From positions 3,162,001-3,226,000 of the forward strand of contig NZ_CP107006.1 in the NCBI RefSeq assembly GCF_022867795.2: a stretch of DNA of 64,000 bases. Direction: 5' to 3'. Under the pieces are notes generated by a model. The model searched no databases, was not told the DNA's origin, and saw only the letters and a list, made by a program, of their open reading frames with translations. Shown piece after piece: positions 55,661 through 64,000 of the stretch. Source of the DNA: Chitinophaga horti. Its GTDB lineage: Bacteria > Bacteroidota > Bacteroidia > Chitinophagales > Chitinophagaceae. Made by a program: the position numbers and the translations under genes. How positions within the stretch are numbered: the first letter of the stretch is position 1; each line of letters opens with the position of its first letter.

Positions 55661-57343
55661 ATGACCAACATTGATACTTACGATGCGATTGTGATCGGCT
55701 CCGGTATTAGCGGGGGCTGGGCAGCGCGTGAACTATGCGAAAAAGGATTACGCACTTTGGTGCTTGAACGCGGACCGAACGTAGAACATGTGAAAGACTA
55801 TACGACAGCCACCATGCATCCCTGGCAGTTCGATCACCGGCTGGAAGTACCTACCCGGCTGAAAGCGATCAACCACGCACAAAGCCTGATCGCGGATGAA
55901 GCAGATCTCCATTTCTTCGCCAACGAAAAAGATCATCCTTATCAGCGTGCGCAACCATTTAACTGGGTACGCGGCTACCAGGTGGGCGGCAAATCGCTTA
56001 CCTGGGGCAGGCAATGTTACCGTATGAGCGATCTCGATTTCGAAGCGAATGCAAAAGAGGGTATTGGGGTGGATTGGCCCATTCGTTATAAAGACCTGGA
56101 ACCCTGGTACGCATATGTAGAAGAGTACGTCGGTATCAGCGGCGCACCGGAATCACTGCCGCACTTCCCGGATGGCAAGTTCCTGCCGCCGATCGACATG
56201 AATTGTGTAGAAGATTATTTCAACAGGCAGTTGCGCAGCCATTACAGGGACCGCATCGCCACCATCTCCCGCGTAGCGAACCTCACGCGTGGCTGGAACG
56301 GTCGGGGCCCGTGCCAGTATCGCAATTTATGCAGCCGGGGCTGCCCGTTCGGCGGGTACTTCAGCAGTAATGCGGCCACACTGCCCGCTGCCAAAGCCAC
56401 GGGCAATCTTACGCTGCTCCCGGATTCGGTAGTGGCCGAAATCGTCTATGATGAGCAGCAACAACGTGCCACCGGAGTTCGCGTCATACATGCGCAAACC
56501 AAAGCAGAAACAACTTATCACGCGCACATCATTTTCGTTAACGCCTCTACTATCAACACAGCGGCCATCCTGCTTAATTCGCGCAGCAAACGTTTTCCCG
56601 ACGGCCTGGGTAATGATAGCGGACAGGTAGGCCGCAACCTCATGGACCACTTCACGGGCACGGGCGCGGTGGCGGAAACAGACGCCTTTCCGGACAAGTA
56701 TTACTATGGTCGCAAACCCGCCGGTATTTATATTCCCCGTTTCCGTAATCTCGATGATAAAAGCAGCCACCCGAAGTACTTACGCGGCTTCGGCGTGCAG
56801 GGCCATGCGGAAAGACGCAGCTGGCGCGAACAGGCACCGAATATATCCGGTTTCGGCAAAAAGTTTAAGGAGCAACTGTTACAACCCGGCCCCTGGCAGA
56901 TATGGCTGGGCGGTTGGGGCGAAACGCTGCCATACGCACATAACCGGGTAACACTTAACACGAACAAAGTCGATCAATGGAACCAGCCGCTCGTACACAT
57001 CGCCTTCCAGTACGGCGAAAACGAGATGAAGATGCGGGAGGACATTCTATCCAGCGTAGAGGAAATGCTGCGCGTAACGGGCTTTAAACGCGTTAGTACG
57101 TACGATCACATGGACCCGGGCGGCTCTGCGGTGCATGAGATGGGCACAGTACGTATGGGCCGCGATGCCCGCACCTCGGTACTCAATGGCTTTAACCAGA
57201 TGCATGCGGTAAAAAACGTGTTCATCACCGATGGCAGCTGCATGACTTCGTCTGGCACGGTGAATCCGTCGCTCACTTACATGGCACTCACCGCCCGCGC
57301 CTGCAATTACGCAGTGGAACAGTGGAAGCAGGGGAAATTGTAG
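55661..57343 (+). CDS. GMC-family oxidoreductase
   Basis: A 560-residue FAD-dependent oxidoreductase. The dinucleotide-binding motif is DAIVIGSGISGGWAARELCE at residues 7-26, and the ribityl motif is RGYQVGGKSLTWGRQCYR. A cysteine-rich loop (RNLCSRGCPFGG) and the C-terminal GMC domain follow, with VHEMGTVRMGRDA and SSGTVNPSLTYMALTARA. It resembles periplasmic sugar or sugar-acid dehydrogenases acting with the subunit encoded 5 bases upstream. The gene's last bases are repeated twice more beyond the stop (57306-57480). Confidence 0.92.
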   Translation: MTNIDTYDAIVIGSGISGGWAARELCEKGLRTLVLERGPNVEHVKDYTTATMHPWQFDHRLEVPTRLKAINHAQSLIADEADLHFFANEKDHPYQRAQPFNWVRGYQVGGKSLTWGRQCYRMSDLDFEANAKEGIGVDWPIRYKDLEPWYAYVEEYVGISGAPESLPHFPDGKFLPPIDMNCVEDYFNRQLRSHYRDRIATISRVANLTRGWNGRGPCQYRNLCSRGCPFGGYFSSNAATLPAAKATGNLTLLPDSVVAEIVYDEQQQRATGVRVIHAQTKAETTYHAHIIFVNASTINTAAILLNSRSKRFPDGLGNDSGQVGRNLMDHFTGTGAVAETDAFPDKYYYGRKPAGIYIPRFRNLDDKSSHPKYLRGFGVQGHAERRSWREQAPNISGFGKKFKEQLLQPGPWQIWLGGWGETLPYAHNRVTLNTNKVDQWNQPLVHIAFQYGENEMKMREDILSSVEEMLRVTGFKRVSTYDHMDPGGSAVHEMGTVRMGRDARTSVLNGFNQMHAVKNVFITDGSCMTSSGTVNPSLTYMALTARACNYAVEQWKQGKL

Positions 57344-57480
57344 GCATAAAAAACGGGATGCACATCAGATTACGCAGTCGAACAGCGGGAAGTACAAGGC
57401 ATAAAGAAAGCGGTATGCACGTCAGATTACGAAGTGGGGCAGCGGGAAGTTCCTGGCATAAAAAACGGGATGCACATCCG
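57306..57480. repeat. Three tandem copies of the GMC gene 3' end
   Basis: A unit of about 55-63 bases occurs three times: 57306-57368, 57369-57425 and 57426-57480. Each runs ATTACGCAGT-like, then AACAGCGGGAAG-like, then GGCATAAAAAACGGGATGCAC-like sequence. The first copy includes the last 12 codons and stop of the GMC gene; the next two are non-coding and partly diverged. The third supplies one arm of the terminator. This is a local tandem duplication, not a CRISPR array. Confidence 0.8.
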
Positions 57481-57488
57481 GCATCCCG
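57466..57488. terminator. Terminator between convergent GMC and RNA-binding genes
   Basis: CGGGATGC/GCATCCCG stem around a 7-base loop, preceded by A5 so that it can also act on minus-strand transcripts. One arm comes from the third tandem repeat copy. Confidence 0.7.
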
Positions 57489-57523
57489 CTTCTGAATATA
57501 TTTAAATCATTGATTTGTCTGAA

Positions 57524-57934
57524 TTACCAACGGTTGTAACCACCACCGCCGCCGCCATCGCCGCCACGGTTATAGCCACCGCCACCACCGCCGCCGCGGT
57601 TGTAACCACCGCCGCCACCGCCACGGTTGAAACCTCCACCGCCGCCACCACGGTTATAGCCACCACCACCGCGGTTGTCCATACGCCGTGGAGCCTGGGG
57701 TTTAGCCTCGCTTAATACCATCGTTTTACCGTTCATTTCAAAACCCTGTGATGCCTCGATCGCTTTTTGCGCTTCGTCATCATTCGGCATTTCAATAAAC
57801 GCAAAACCTTTGCTACGGCCAGAGAATTTGTCTGTCACCACTTTTACCTCGGTAACAAGACCGAACTGCGCGAAGTGCATGGTAAGATCTACAGTATCTA
57901 CGCTAAAATCAAGGTTTTCAACATAAATATTCAT
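57524..57934 (-). CDS. RRM RNA-binding protein with glycine-rich tail
   Basis: A 136-residue protein. An RNA recognition motif fills residues 1-80: RNP2 is NIYVENLDF and RNP1 is KGFAFIEM. The tail (about 90-136) is made of Gly-rich repeats with YNR or FNR every 9-12 residues. Such proteins are common in Bacteroidota and act as RNA chaperones, often abundant or cold-induced. The region upstream of its start (57935-58172) contains no gene; TACCTTCG on the minus strand at 58121-58128 is a possible -7 box, giving a leader of about 180 bases. Confidence 0.92.
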   Translation of the reverse strand: MNIYVENLDFSVDTVDLTMHFAQFGLVTEVKVVTDKFSGRSKGFAFIEMPNDDEAQKAIEASQGFEMNGKTMVLSEAKPQAPRRMDNRGGGGYNRGGGGGGFNRGGGGGGYNRGGGGGGGYNRGGDGGGGGGYNRW

Positions 57935-58172
57935 TCGTCAAAATTTTTAAAGTTAAAACAGCTGAACAGGTTGGCCTATGAAATATAATTTCTTCGACTT
58001 AATATTCATTAAAAAACGGGATAAAAATAGGGAGAAAAAGCACACAGTGGAAGGTGGGATTAACTATTTAGTAAACCGGCCCTTATGACGAATTGCTATG
58101 AACTCAACTACTTTTGTAGACGAAGGTAGCTTTTTCCCGGCTTTTCAGCCATTTTTTTTCGACGACGCCCCA

Positions 58173-60590
58173 TTATTCCCTCCGCACGCGCTCCCGCTCC
58201 TCTCCCGCCCCCTGCCGCAACTTCGTCTCGCCGCCACCGAAGCTGCGGGAATAGGTAAGCTTCACCAGGATGCTCACGGTATGCTCCGGGTAGATCATCA
58301 CGTCACTGTCCAGCCCGTAAGCCTCCGGCGTAATACGGCCGAAAAGGCTGTTATTCCTGTTCAGGCGGAAAATATCGGTCACGCTGAGCTGCAGACTCCC
58401 CTTGTTTTCACCCAACTCCTGCCGCCAGCCGCCGTTGATCATCACCTGCGGGCGCACTTCGATGGTACCATAGTAGTGCCGGGAGCTCACCCAGCCCGAT
58501 AACTCCACGCTACTCCCCGGGAACGGCCGGAAGGTTTCCGAGAAGTTGAAGTTACCTGGCCAGTAGGTTTTCGTCACCGGGGCAGGCGTAAAGCGGATGC
58601 GCATCTGTTTAATGCCGCCCCAAATGCTGTAACTCATGCTCCACCACGACCATGGCTTAAAGGGTAAGGTCGCCTGCATGGTAGCAGATTGCTGGTAATC
58701 CATGTTCTGCGGGGAAAAATGTACCAGCGTTTCGTCCGCCCCATATGCGGTTTGCGAATACACCAGCGGATGGCGCTCCTTATGCAGGCTCGCACTAAAT
58801 GAGTAGCCATGAATATTGTACGCCGCTTTCAGCTGGTAACTGGTGCCAGGCTTTAAGCGCGGATTGCCTGTGAACACCGACACCGGGTCATTATAGGCCA
58901 CAAACGAGGATAGGTCATTATAGGAAGGACGGGTAATGCGTTGCGCGTAGGTGAGCGACCAGTTTCGATGCACTATTGACAGGTTTGGGAAGAAGTTACC
59001 CTGCCGCCGCTCCACCGGTTTCTCCGCTCCTTTTACGCTGCGCACCCGGCCCCGGGCATATTCATAACGACCGCCCAGCACCACATTCGTACCGGGCGAA
59101 AGTACGGCAGTGAAAGAGGCATATGCCGCGCCAATGCCCTCCCACATATCGTAGGCGGAGGATACCGCGCGGCTCGTCCACACGCCGTCGATCAGACTCC
59201 GAAACGACGAACGGCTGTTGCTTTGGTTGTACGTCACCTTCACACCGGCTTCTAACGAATACTTTTGCTGCCAGCTGCGCGTATACCTGGCTGCCAATAC
59301 GCCAATCTGTATGTTGGTAGCGCCCATTCCCCGATGCTGCGGCGCCTGCAAACTATCACTCGCCATCTTCACCAGGGCGCCATAGCGGTCGAGATAGGCA
59401 TTGTACATCGATGTGGGATTATGCTGCCCGTACCGCAAATAATCCACGTCCACCTGCAACGCCTGCTCTTTCCACTTACGCTCTATGTACCCCGACAGCG
59501 CCGCATTACGCCAGCGGTTAAAACTACGGGCGGCCGTGGTCACGGTCAAAGCAGAATCAGGCGGCAGCAGGTAATCACCCCGACTGCTGGTGACGATACC
59601 TGCGCGGTTCTCGCTTAACTGCAGGCTGGCTCCCAATGCCCAGCCGGCGGCGGGGCGTACATCGGCACCCAGCGATAACAGGTGGTCTTCGGTAAGCGGT
59701 CGCGCGGTGCTTTCAAACTCGAAATAAGTATGCGGGCGCATGATGGGAATGTCGTGAAAACCGGTTACGTCGAAGCGGTTGTAACTGCGGTTCCTGTTAT
59801 AACTGTAATTGCCATAGTAGTCCACCTTCTTAGTTTGGTAAGATAAGCCGCCCGTCACCGCTGCCTTCTCGCCCTTTCCATATCCTGCTGTTACGGCCAG
59901 GTTGCCGCTTAAGCCCGGCCGCCGGTTCTTCTTCAACACCAGGTTGATAAGGCCCCCGCCGCCCTGTGCATCGTAGCTGGCAGGCGGCGTATCCAGCAGT
60001 TCTATCTTTTCAAGATCATCTGCCCGCAATCCATTCAGGTAGGTGAGCAGCTGCGATACGGGCATACGCTGCAGGCGGCCATTGATCATCACCATCACAC
60101 TCCGGTTATTGAGTAACAGGTCGTTACTGCGACGGTCAACCAGCACGCCGGGCATCCGCCCCAGCACTTCCAGCGCGGAGCTGCCACGGGTGAGTACACT
60201 GTTTTGTACCTGCACGGTGAGTCCTCCAGGCTGCTGTGTAAACATTGGCTTTGCAGCTGATATTTCCACTTCGCTCAACTGGCGGCTGTGTGTTTGCAGG
60301 ATGATAAGCCCAACGTCGAGGGTATCGAGTAAAACGAGTACAGCCGACTGCCAGGTTGAAAACCCGGTACTGCTGCACTGTAAGAGGTAGCGGCCAGACG
60401 GTGCCGGTAACATGAAATGGCCATTGGCGGCAGAAACGGCAGCCTTTACAAGCGAAGAATCTGCAGCGCGGTATAACAATACATTGGCTGCCGGCACCGG
60501 TTCTCCACCTGTAGTTACCAGCCGACCGGTTAGTTGCGCCGAAAGCGATGGTGATAAAAGTGTGCAGCAAACAAGTAGGATTTGTTTCAT
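58173..60590 (-). CDS. Outer-membrane beta-barrel family protein (TonB-receptor-like)
   Basis: An 805-residue outer-membrane protein starting at the ATG at 60590 (MKQILLVCCTLLSPSLSAQ, signal peptide). A carboxypeptidase-like domain follows (LTGRLVTTGGEPVPAANVLL). A plug-like region has VEISAAKPMFTQQPGGLTV and LEKIELLDTPPASYDAQGGG, then a C-terminal barrel in which aromatic-ended strands alternate. It belongs to the OMP_b-brl-type receptors without a SusD partner. The ligand is unknown. A sensor kinase gene starts divergently 229 bases away. Confidence 0.88.
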   Translation of the reverse strand: MKQILLVCCTLLSPSLSAQLTGRLVTTGGEPVPAANVLLYRAADSSLVKAAVSAANGHFMLPAPSGRYLLQCSSTGFSTWQSAVLVLLDTLDVGLIILQTHSRQLSEVEISAAKPMFTQQPGGLTVQVQNSVLTRGSSALEVLGRMPGVLVDRRSNDLLLNNRSVMVMINGRLQRMPVSQLLTYLNGLRADDLEKIELLDTPPASYDAQGGGGLINLVLKKNRRPGLSGNLAVTAGYGKGEKAAVTGGLSYQTKKVDYYGNYSYNRNRSYNRFDVTGFHDIPIMRPHTYFEFESTARPLTEDHLLSLGADVRPAAGWALGASLQLSENRAGIVTSSRGDYLLPPDSALTVTTAARSFNRWRNAALSGYIERKWKEQALQVDVDYLRYGQHNPTSMYNAYLDRYGALVKMASDSLQAPQHRGMGATNIQIGVLAARYTRSWQQKYSLEAGVKVTYNQSNSRSSFRSLIDGVWTSRAVSSAYDMWEGIGAAYASFTAVLSPGTNVVLGGRYEYARGRVRSVKGAEKPVERRQGNFFPNLSIVHRNWSLTYAQRITRPSYNDLSSFVAYNDPVSVFTGNPRLKPGTSYQLKAAYNIHGYSFSASLHKERHPLVYSQTAYGADETLVHFSPQNMDYQQSATMQATLPFKPWSWWSMSYSIWGGIKQMRIRFTPAPVTKTYWPGNFNFSETFRPFPGSSVELSGWVSSRHYYGTIEVRPQVMINGGWRQELGENKGSLQLSVTDIFRLNRNNSLFGRITPEAYGLDSDVMIYPEHTVSILVKLTYSRSFGGGETKLRQGAGEERERVRRE

Positions 60591-60819
60591 AGCGGGGTTG
60601 TTTACGGGCAAAAGAACGCATCCACCGAAACAAGTAAAAAAGCGTATGACCAATGACCGTAAATAATTGCGGAAGTGCCGTTACCTCGCTGAAACCACCG
60701 CAAATCGCCTGTTTTGTGTGCTGATATGCAGCTCGTCAATTTTTAGGCACCTTTCGTATACGAGCATTATCCGGTAGGCTTATTTTTTAGTATCTTCAAA
60801 GAGAACGAACCCGCACCCC

Positions 60820-61938
60820 ATGAACACGTTTCGCAACTGGCTGGTCAGGTACAAACTTTACCACATCCCTTTCTGGTTTTGTTACAATTACGCCTGGTGG
60901 GTAATTGCGATCGGGCATCCGTACGATGCCGCGGTTACGATCTTCACTACGCCCTTTGCCCTCAAATTCCTTTTCTACATGGTGTTGCAGGGACTAGCGG
61001 CCTGCCTCAACCTGTATGTACTCATACCGCGTTTACTGGAAAAGGGAAAGTTCGCGCAGTACTTCGGCTGGCTGGTGCTCACGATCATCGTAACAGCGAT
61101 ATGTATTACGCCAGGGTATTACCTCACGGCCATGCTTACCAACCAAACAATGGCGCAGGCATATGGCGAAAACAGTACAAATTTCCTGCACCTGCTTACG
61201 GGTGGACCGCTATCTTCCACCATCGCGATCATGACACTCGCCATGAGCATCAAACTGGGCAAGAAATGGCTGCAGACGCAACGGCGGCAACAGGTACTGG
61301 AAAAGGAAAAGCTGGAAACAGAACTTAAATTCCTGCGCTACCAGTCTAACCCGCACTTCCTGTTCAACACGATCAATTCTATTTTCTTCCTGATCCATAA
61401 AAACCCGGACAAAGCGTCCAACTCGCTGGCGAAGTTTTCGGACATGCTGCGCTACCAGCTGTATGAATGCAACGACAAACAAATTCCCCTGGAAAAAGAA
61501 ATCGCTTACCTGGAAAACTTTATCGAACTGGAAAAGCTGCGACAGAACGAGAATGTGGAAATACGCCTGTCGATGGAAATGCCCGAACATTCGCTGCTCA
61601 TCGCGCCGTTCATCCTGATGACGTTTGTAGAAAACGCCTTTAAACATGTATCGAAACATAGCGACCAGCCCAACCGCATCCATATCCACCTCGAAACAAA
61701 TGAACGGCAACTGCAATTTCGCGTAACAAATACAACCGATGCGACTGCCACGGGAGCAGTAATGCACTATGGCGGTATCGGTTTACAGAATGTGCAACGC
61801 CGGCTCGATCTGCTTTATCCCGATCTGCACAAGTTGCATATACAGCAGTCGCCGCAGCGCTTTGACGTTCAGCTACAATTGCAGCTGAACGAATCGGCGA
61901 GTTATTTATCACCCGTAAATTACCTGCACCATGCTTAG
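60820..61938 (+). CDS. LytS/YehU-type sensor histidine kinase
   Basis: A 372-residue membrane kinase. Four membrane helices occupy about residues 10-150 (FLFYMVLQGLAACLNLYVLI, YFGWLVLTIIVTAICITPGY). The kinase domain has the phosphorylated His179 in SNPHFLFNTINSI, the helix KFSDMLRYQLYE, and an ATP-binding region with PFILMTFVENAFKHV and GGIGLQNVQRRLDLLY. It has no separate sensor domain. Its stop overlaps the response-regulator start by 8 bases, so the two are made together. Confidence 0.92.
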   Translation: MNTFRNWLVRYKLYHIPFWFCYNYAWWVIAIGHPYDAAVTIFTTPFALKFLFYMVLQGLAACLNLYVLIPRLLEKGKFAQYFGWLVLTIIVTAICITPGYYLTAMLTNQTMAQAYGENSTNFLHLLTGGPLSSTIAIMTLAMSIKLGKKWLQTQRRQQVLEKEKLETELKFLRYQSNPHFLFNTINSIFFLIHKNPDKASNSLAKFSDMLRYQLYECNDKQIPLEKEIAYLENFIELEKLRQNENVEIRLSMEMPEHSLLIAPFILMTFVENAFKHVSKHSDQPNRIHIHLETNERQLQFRVTNTTDATATGAVMHYGGIGLQNVQRRLDLLYPDLHKLHIQQSPQRFDVQLQLQLNESASYLSPVNYLHHA

Positions 61939-62653
61939 TTGTATGATCGTTGATGACGAACCACTGGCGCGCGAAGGGATGGCCAACTATGTACGCGAAA
62001 CGGGTTTTCTGCAACTCTGCGGCACCTGTGGCGACCCGGTAACATTGATGGAGTTGCTGGATAAGCAGCCGGTAGACTTGCTATTCCTCGACATCCAGAT
62101 GCCGAAAATGAGCGGCATCGACTTTCTGAAAATCAGGTCTAGCCCGCCCATGGTCATCATCACAACGGCCTTTCCGAGTTACGCACTTGAGGGCTTTCAG
62201 CTGAATGTGCTGGATTACCTGCTGAAACCGGTCACCTTCGAACGTTTCCTGAAGTCTGCCGCCAAGGCAAAAGAATATTACCAGTTGCTCCATAAACCAG
62301 CGCAACCGGGCGCTTCGGACCACTTTTTTATTAAATGCGGCAGTAAGTACGAAAAGATTTATTTCGATGATATTTTATATGTGGAAGGCATGCAAAACTA
62401 TGTAACCATTCACACCACACGTGGTAAATACATTACGCTGCTCTACCTCAAAAATCTGGAACAGAACCTCGACCAGCAGGCGTTTATCCGTGTACATAAA
62501 TCTTACATCGCCGCCATCGGCAAAATCGACAGCATCGAGGGCGGCGACATTCACATCGGCGGGCAGCGGGTACCGATGAGCCGTAATTACCGGGAGCAGG
62601 TGATCGAAAAAGTAGTAGCCAATAAACTGTGGGATAAGATCCGGTTTTCCTAA
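61931..62653 (+). CDS. LytTR-type response regulator
   Basis: A 240-residue regulator. The receiver domain has acidic Asp8-Asp9 and the phosphorylated Asp54 in LLFLDIQMPKMSG, with the Lys in YLLKPVTFERF. The LytTR DNA-binding domain (about 130-237) has FFIKCGSKYEKIYFDDILYV, TTRGKYITLLYLKNLEQ and FIRVHKSYIAAIGKIDSIEG. It pairs with the kinase encoded just upstream. Targets are not evident. Confidence 0.93.
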   Translation: MLSCMIVDDEPLAREGMANYVRETGFLQLCGTCGDPVTLMELLDKQPVDLLFLDIQMPKMSGIDFLKIRSSPPMVIITTAFPSYALEGFQLNVLDYLLKPVTFERFLKSAAKAKEYYQLLHKPAQPGASDHFFIKCGSKYEKIYFDDILYVEGMQNYVTIHTTRGKYITLLYLKNLEQNLDQQAFIRVHKSYIAAIGKIDSIEGGDIHIGGQRVPMSRNYREQVIEKVVANKLWDKIRFS

Positions 62654-62655
62654 AG

Positions 62656-62677
62656 AAAGAGGTACAGCCTCTTTTTT
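62656..62677 (+). terminator. Terminator after the LytTR gene
   Basis: AAAGAGG/CCTCTTT stem around a TACAG loop, running into a T run. It starts 2 bases after the stop. Confidence 0.8.
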
Positions 62678-62729
62678 CATACACTAGATAGGAATAGATT
62701 AACTTAGGATGCAAATAACCATTTCAGAC

Positions 62730-64000
62730 ATGTTATCACGATCCATACCCTCCACGTTCGGGCGTTTGCTGCTGTACGCCATACTCGCGTCGGGCACACA
62801 GGCCACCGCACAATCAGGTCCTAACCAGGTAAAAATTACTAATGGCATCCTCGAAGGTGTGCTGGAGACCAGTGGAGTACGTTCCTTCAAAGGCATCCCG
62901 TTCGGCGCACCGCCCGTAGGTGACTTACGCTGGAAGGCACCGCAGCCGGTCGCTAACTGGCAAGGCGTGCGCAAGGCCGACAAGTTTGGTCCGCGCGCTA
63001 TGCAGGCGCCTATCTTTGGCGACATGAACTTCCGTTCCAATGGCATGAGCGAAGACTGCCTGTACCTCAACGTGTGGACGCCCGGTCAGCCCGGCAATAC
63101 GCCACTGCCCGTACTTGTTTATTTCTATGGTGGCGGGTTTGTAGCGGGGGATGGATCGGAGCCCAGGTACGATGGCGAGAGCATGGCCAAACGCGGCATC
63201 GTGGCGCTTACAGTCAACTACCGCCTCGGCGTTTTCGGACTCATGGCGCATCCGGAGCTGAGTAAGGAAGCAACTTATGGCGGCTCAGGCAACTACGGAC
63301 TGCTGGACCAGGCCGCTGCCTTAAAATGGGTGCAGGAAAACATAGCTGCTTTCGGCGGTGATCCTAAGCGGGTGACGATCGCGGGCGAGTCTGCCGGTTC
63401 TATTTCGGTGAGCGCCCTCATGGCATCGCCCCTTTCGCGCAACCTCATCGCCGGCGCCATCGGCGAAAGCGGCTCCATACTGGGTGCATTGCCTGCCACG
63501 CCGCTGAAAGACGCCGAAGCCGCAGGCACTAAGTTCGCCGACAACCTGGGGGCGAAATCCCTGGCCGAGCTGCGTGCGCTGCCTGCAGAAAAGATACTCG
63601 AAGGCGCCACCAAATACGGTCCTTTCCGTTTCCCGATGAATGTAGATGGGTACTTTTTCCCAAAGAGTCCTTATGCGATATACGAAGCCGGCGAACAGGC
63701 ACGTGTGCCACTGCTGGCTGGCTGGAACAGTGAGGAAATGGGTTACCGCGCCATCATGGGTAACGAGCCACTTACCAAGGCTGGTTTCGAAACGGTGGTA
63801 AAAAAGCTATACGGCGACAAAGCCCCGGAAGTATTGCAACAGTATCAACCCAACACCGACGCCGACGTACAACAGGCCGCCACCGACCTGGCAGGCGATC
63901 GCTTCATCTCTTTCAGTACCTGGAAGTGGATCGACCTGGTCGCCAAAACTGGCGGTCAACCCGTGTACCGTTATCTTTACACCCATCCCCGCCCACCAAT
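62730..64000 (+). CDS. Type B carboxylesterase (C-terminus beyond window edge)
   Basis: An alpha/beta-hydrolase esterase, open to the right edge with about 423 residues visible. Start chosen at the ATG at 62730, which leads straight into a signal peptide (FGRLLLYAILASGTQATAQ); an in-frame ATG at 62709 is also possible. Family landmarks are RSFKGIPFGAPPVGDLRWKA, SEDCLYLNVWTP, the oxyanion loop VYFYGGGFVAGDG and the nucleophile Ser in VTIAGESAGSISV. It should hydrolyse carboxyl esters in the periplasm. It follows the LytTR gene beyond a terminator. Confidence 0.93.
   Translation, partial: MLSRSIPSTFGRLLLYAILASGTQATAQSGPNQVKITNGILEGVLETSGVRSFKGIPFGAPPVGDLRWKAPQPVANWQGVRKADKFGPRAMQAPIFGDMNFRSNGMSEDCLYLNVWTPGQPGNTPLPVLVYFYGGGFVAGDGSEPRYDGESMAKRGIVALTVNYRLGVFGLMAHPELSKEATYGGSGNYGLLDQAAALKWVQENIAAFGGDPKRVTIAGESAGSISVSALMASPLSRNLIAGAIGESGSILGALPATPLKDAEAAGTKFADNLGAKSLAELRALPAEKILEGATKYGPFRFPMNVDGYFFPKSPYAIYEAGEQARVPLLAGWNSEEMGYRAIMGNEPLTKAGFETVVKKLYGDKAPEVLQQYQPNTDADVQQAATDLAGDRFISFSTWKWIDLVAKTGGQPVYRYLYTHPRPP

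Noticed and set aside
57306..57480. Possible CRISPR array
   Set aside because: There are only three adjoining copies with no spacers, and the first lies inside a coding sequence.
57515..57715. A Thr/Ala-rich plus-strand open frame
   Set aside because: It is the complement of the glycine-rich tail of the RNA-binding protein; low-complexity repeats keep the opposite strand open.
58098..58502. A 134-codon plus-strand open frame
   Set aside because: It mostly covers the antisense of the beta-barrel gene's 3' end and shows no protein-like pattern.

Overview
The window looks like chromosomal DNA of a Bacteroidota bacterium of the Chitinophagaceae type, closest in style to Chitinophaga. This is an inference. 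The signs are two SusC/SusD outer-membrane uptake pairs, one behind an ECF sigma factor and a FecR-type anti-sigma factor. There is also a type IX secretion C-terminal signal, LytS/LytTR signalling, GH35 and sulfatase genes, short leaders with TAnnTTTG-like -7 elements, and few clear Shine-Dalgarno sites. No ribosomal RNA, phage, insertion sequence or CRISPR array was seen. One tRNA gene (Pro, CGG) is present.

Layout. 1-3.4 kb: a sulfatase running off the left edge, an amidohydrolase-like remnant, and a Crp regulator/cupin/methyltransferase group closed by a terminator. 3.4-4.9 kb: an AT-rich stretch of decayed small genes on the minus strand, resembling small immunity-type proteins. 5-6.6 kb: an unknown secreted protein and a frameshifted lipoprotein. 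6.7-10.6 kb: a RecD/Dda-like helicase followed by a TPR plus S1/cold-shock-like protein, the make-up of a predicted TOTE-type conflict module. 10.6-13.1 kb: lipoprotein, methyltransferase, and an orphan gene behind a short tandem repeat. 13.4-25.7 kb: sigma factor, FecR, STN-type SusC, SusD, two thioredoxin-like proteins and a three-gene ABC-2 transporter, all on one strand. 25.7-33.9 kb: a small carbohydrate locus (AraC regulator, GH35 enzyme, SusD, SusC). 34-44 kb: flavin monooxygenase, SnoaL-like protein, tRNA-Pro, phospholipase C, LPS-type kinase, VTT membrane protein, ABC exporter and ROK regulator. 44-52.4 kb: small unknown genes, a T9SS-secreted protein, epoxide hydrolase, YwqG-like protein and a short UvrA. 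52.5-57.5 kb: a large thioredoxin-domain protein, then a GMC oxidoreductase with its small subunit. 57.5-64 kb: a glycine-rich RNA-binding protein, an outer-membrane beta-barrel protein, LytS/LytTR, and a carboxylesterase cut by the right edge.

The most useful technical observation is that several otherwise conserved genes are each short by exactly one base. Most of the sites lie in a homopolymer run: T4 at 4139, A7 at 8997, A5 at 10008, A7 at 10540, A5 at 20758 and C5 at 30148. A further one-base loss lies near 6507. Adding one base at each site restores natural-looking protein. This may reflect undercalled homopolymers in the assembly rather than biology. The in-frame stops at 3631, 4058 and in the 4347-4500 remnant look like true decay.

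The two SusC/SusD systems are probably differently controlled. The first should respond to ligand through the STN domain, FecR and the sigma factor. The second sits beside a divergent AraC regulator and a GH35 enzyme and probably imports a galactose-containing glycan. The best candidate for an unusual system is the helicase plus TPR-S1/CSD pair beside the decayed small genes.
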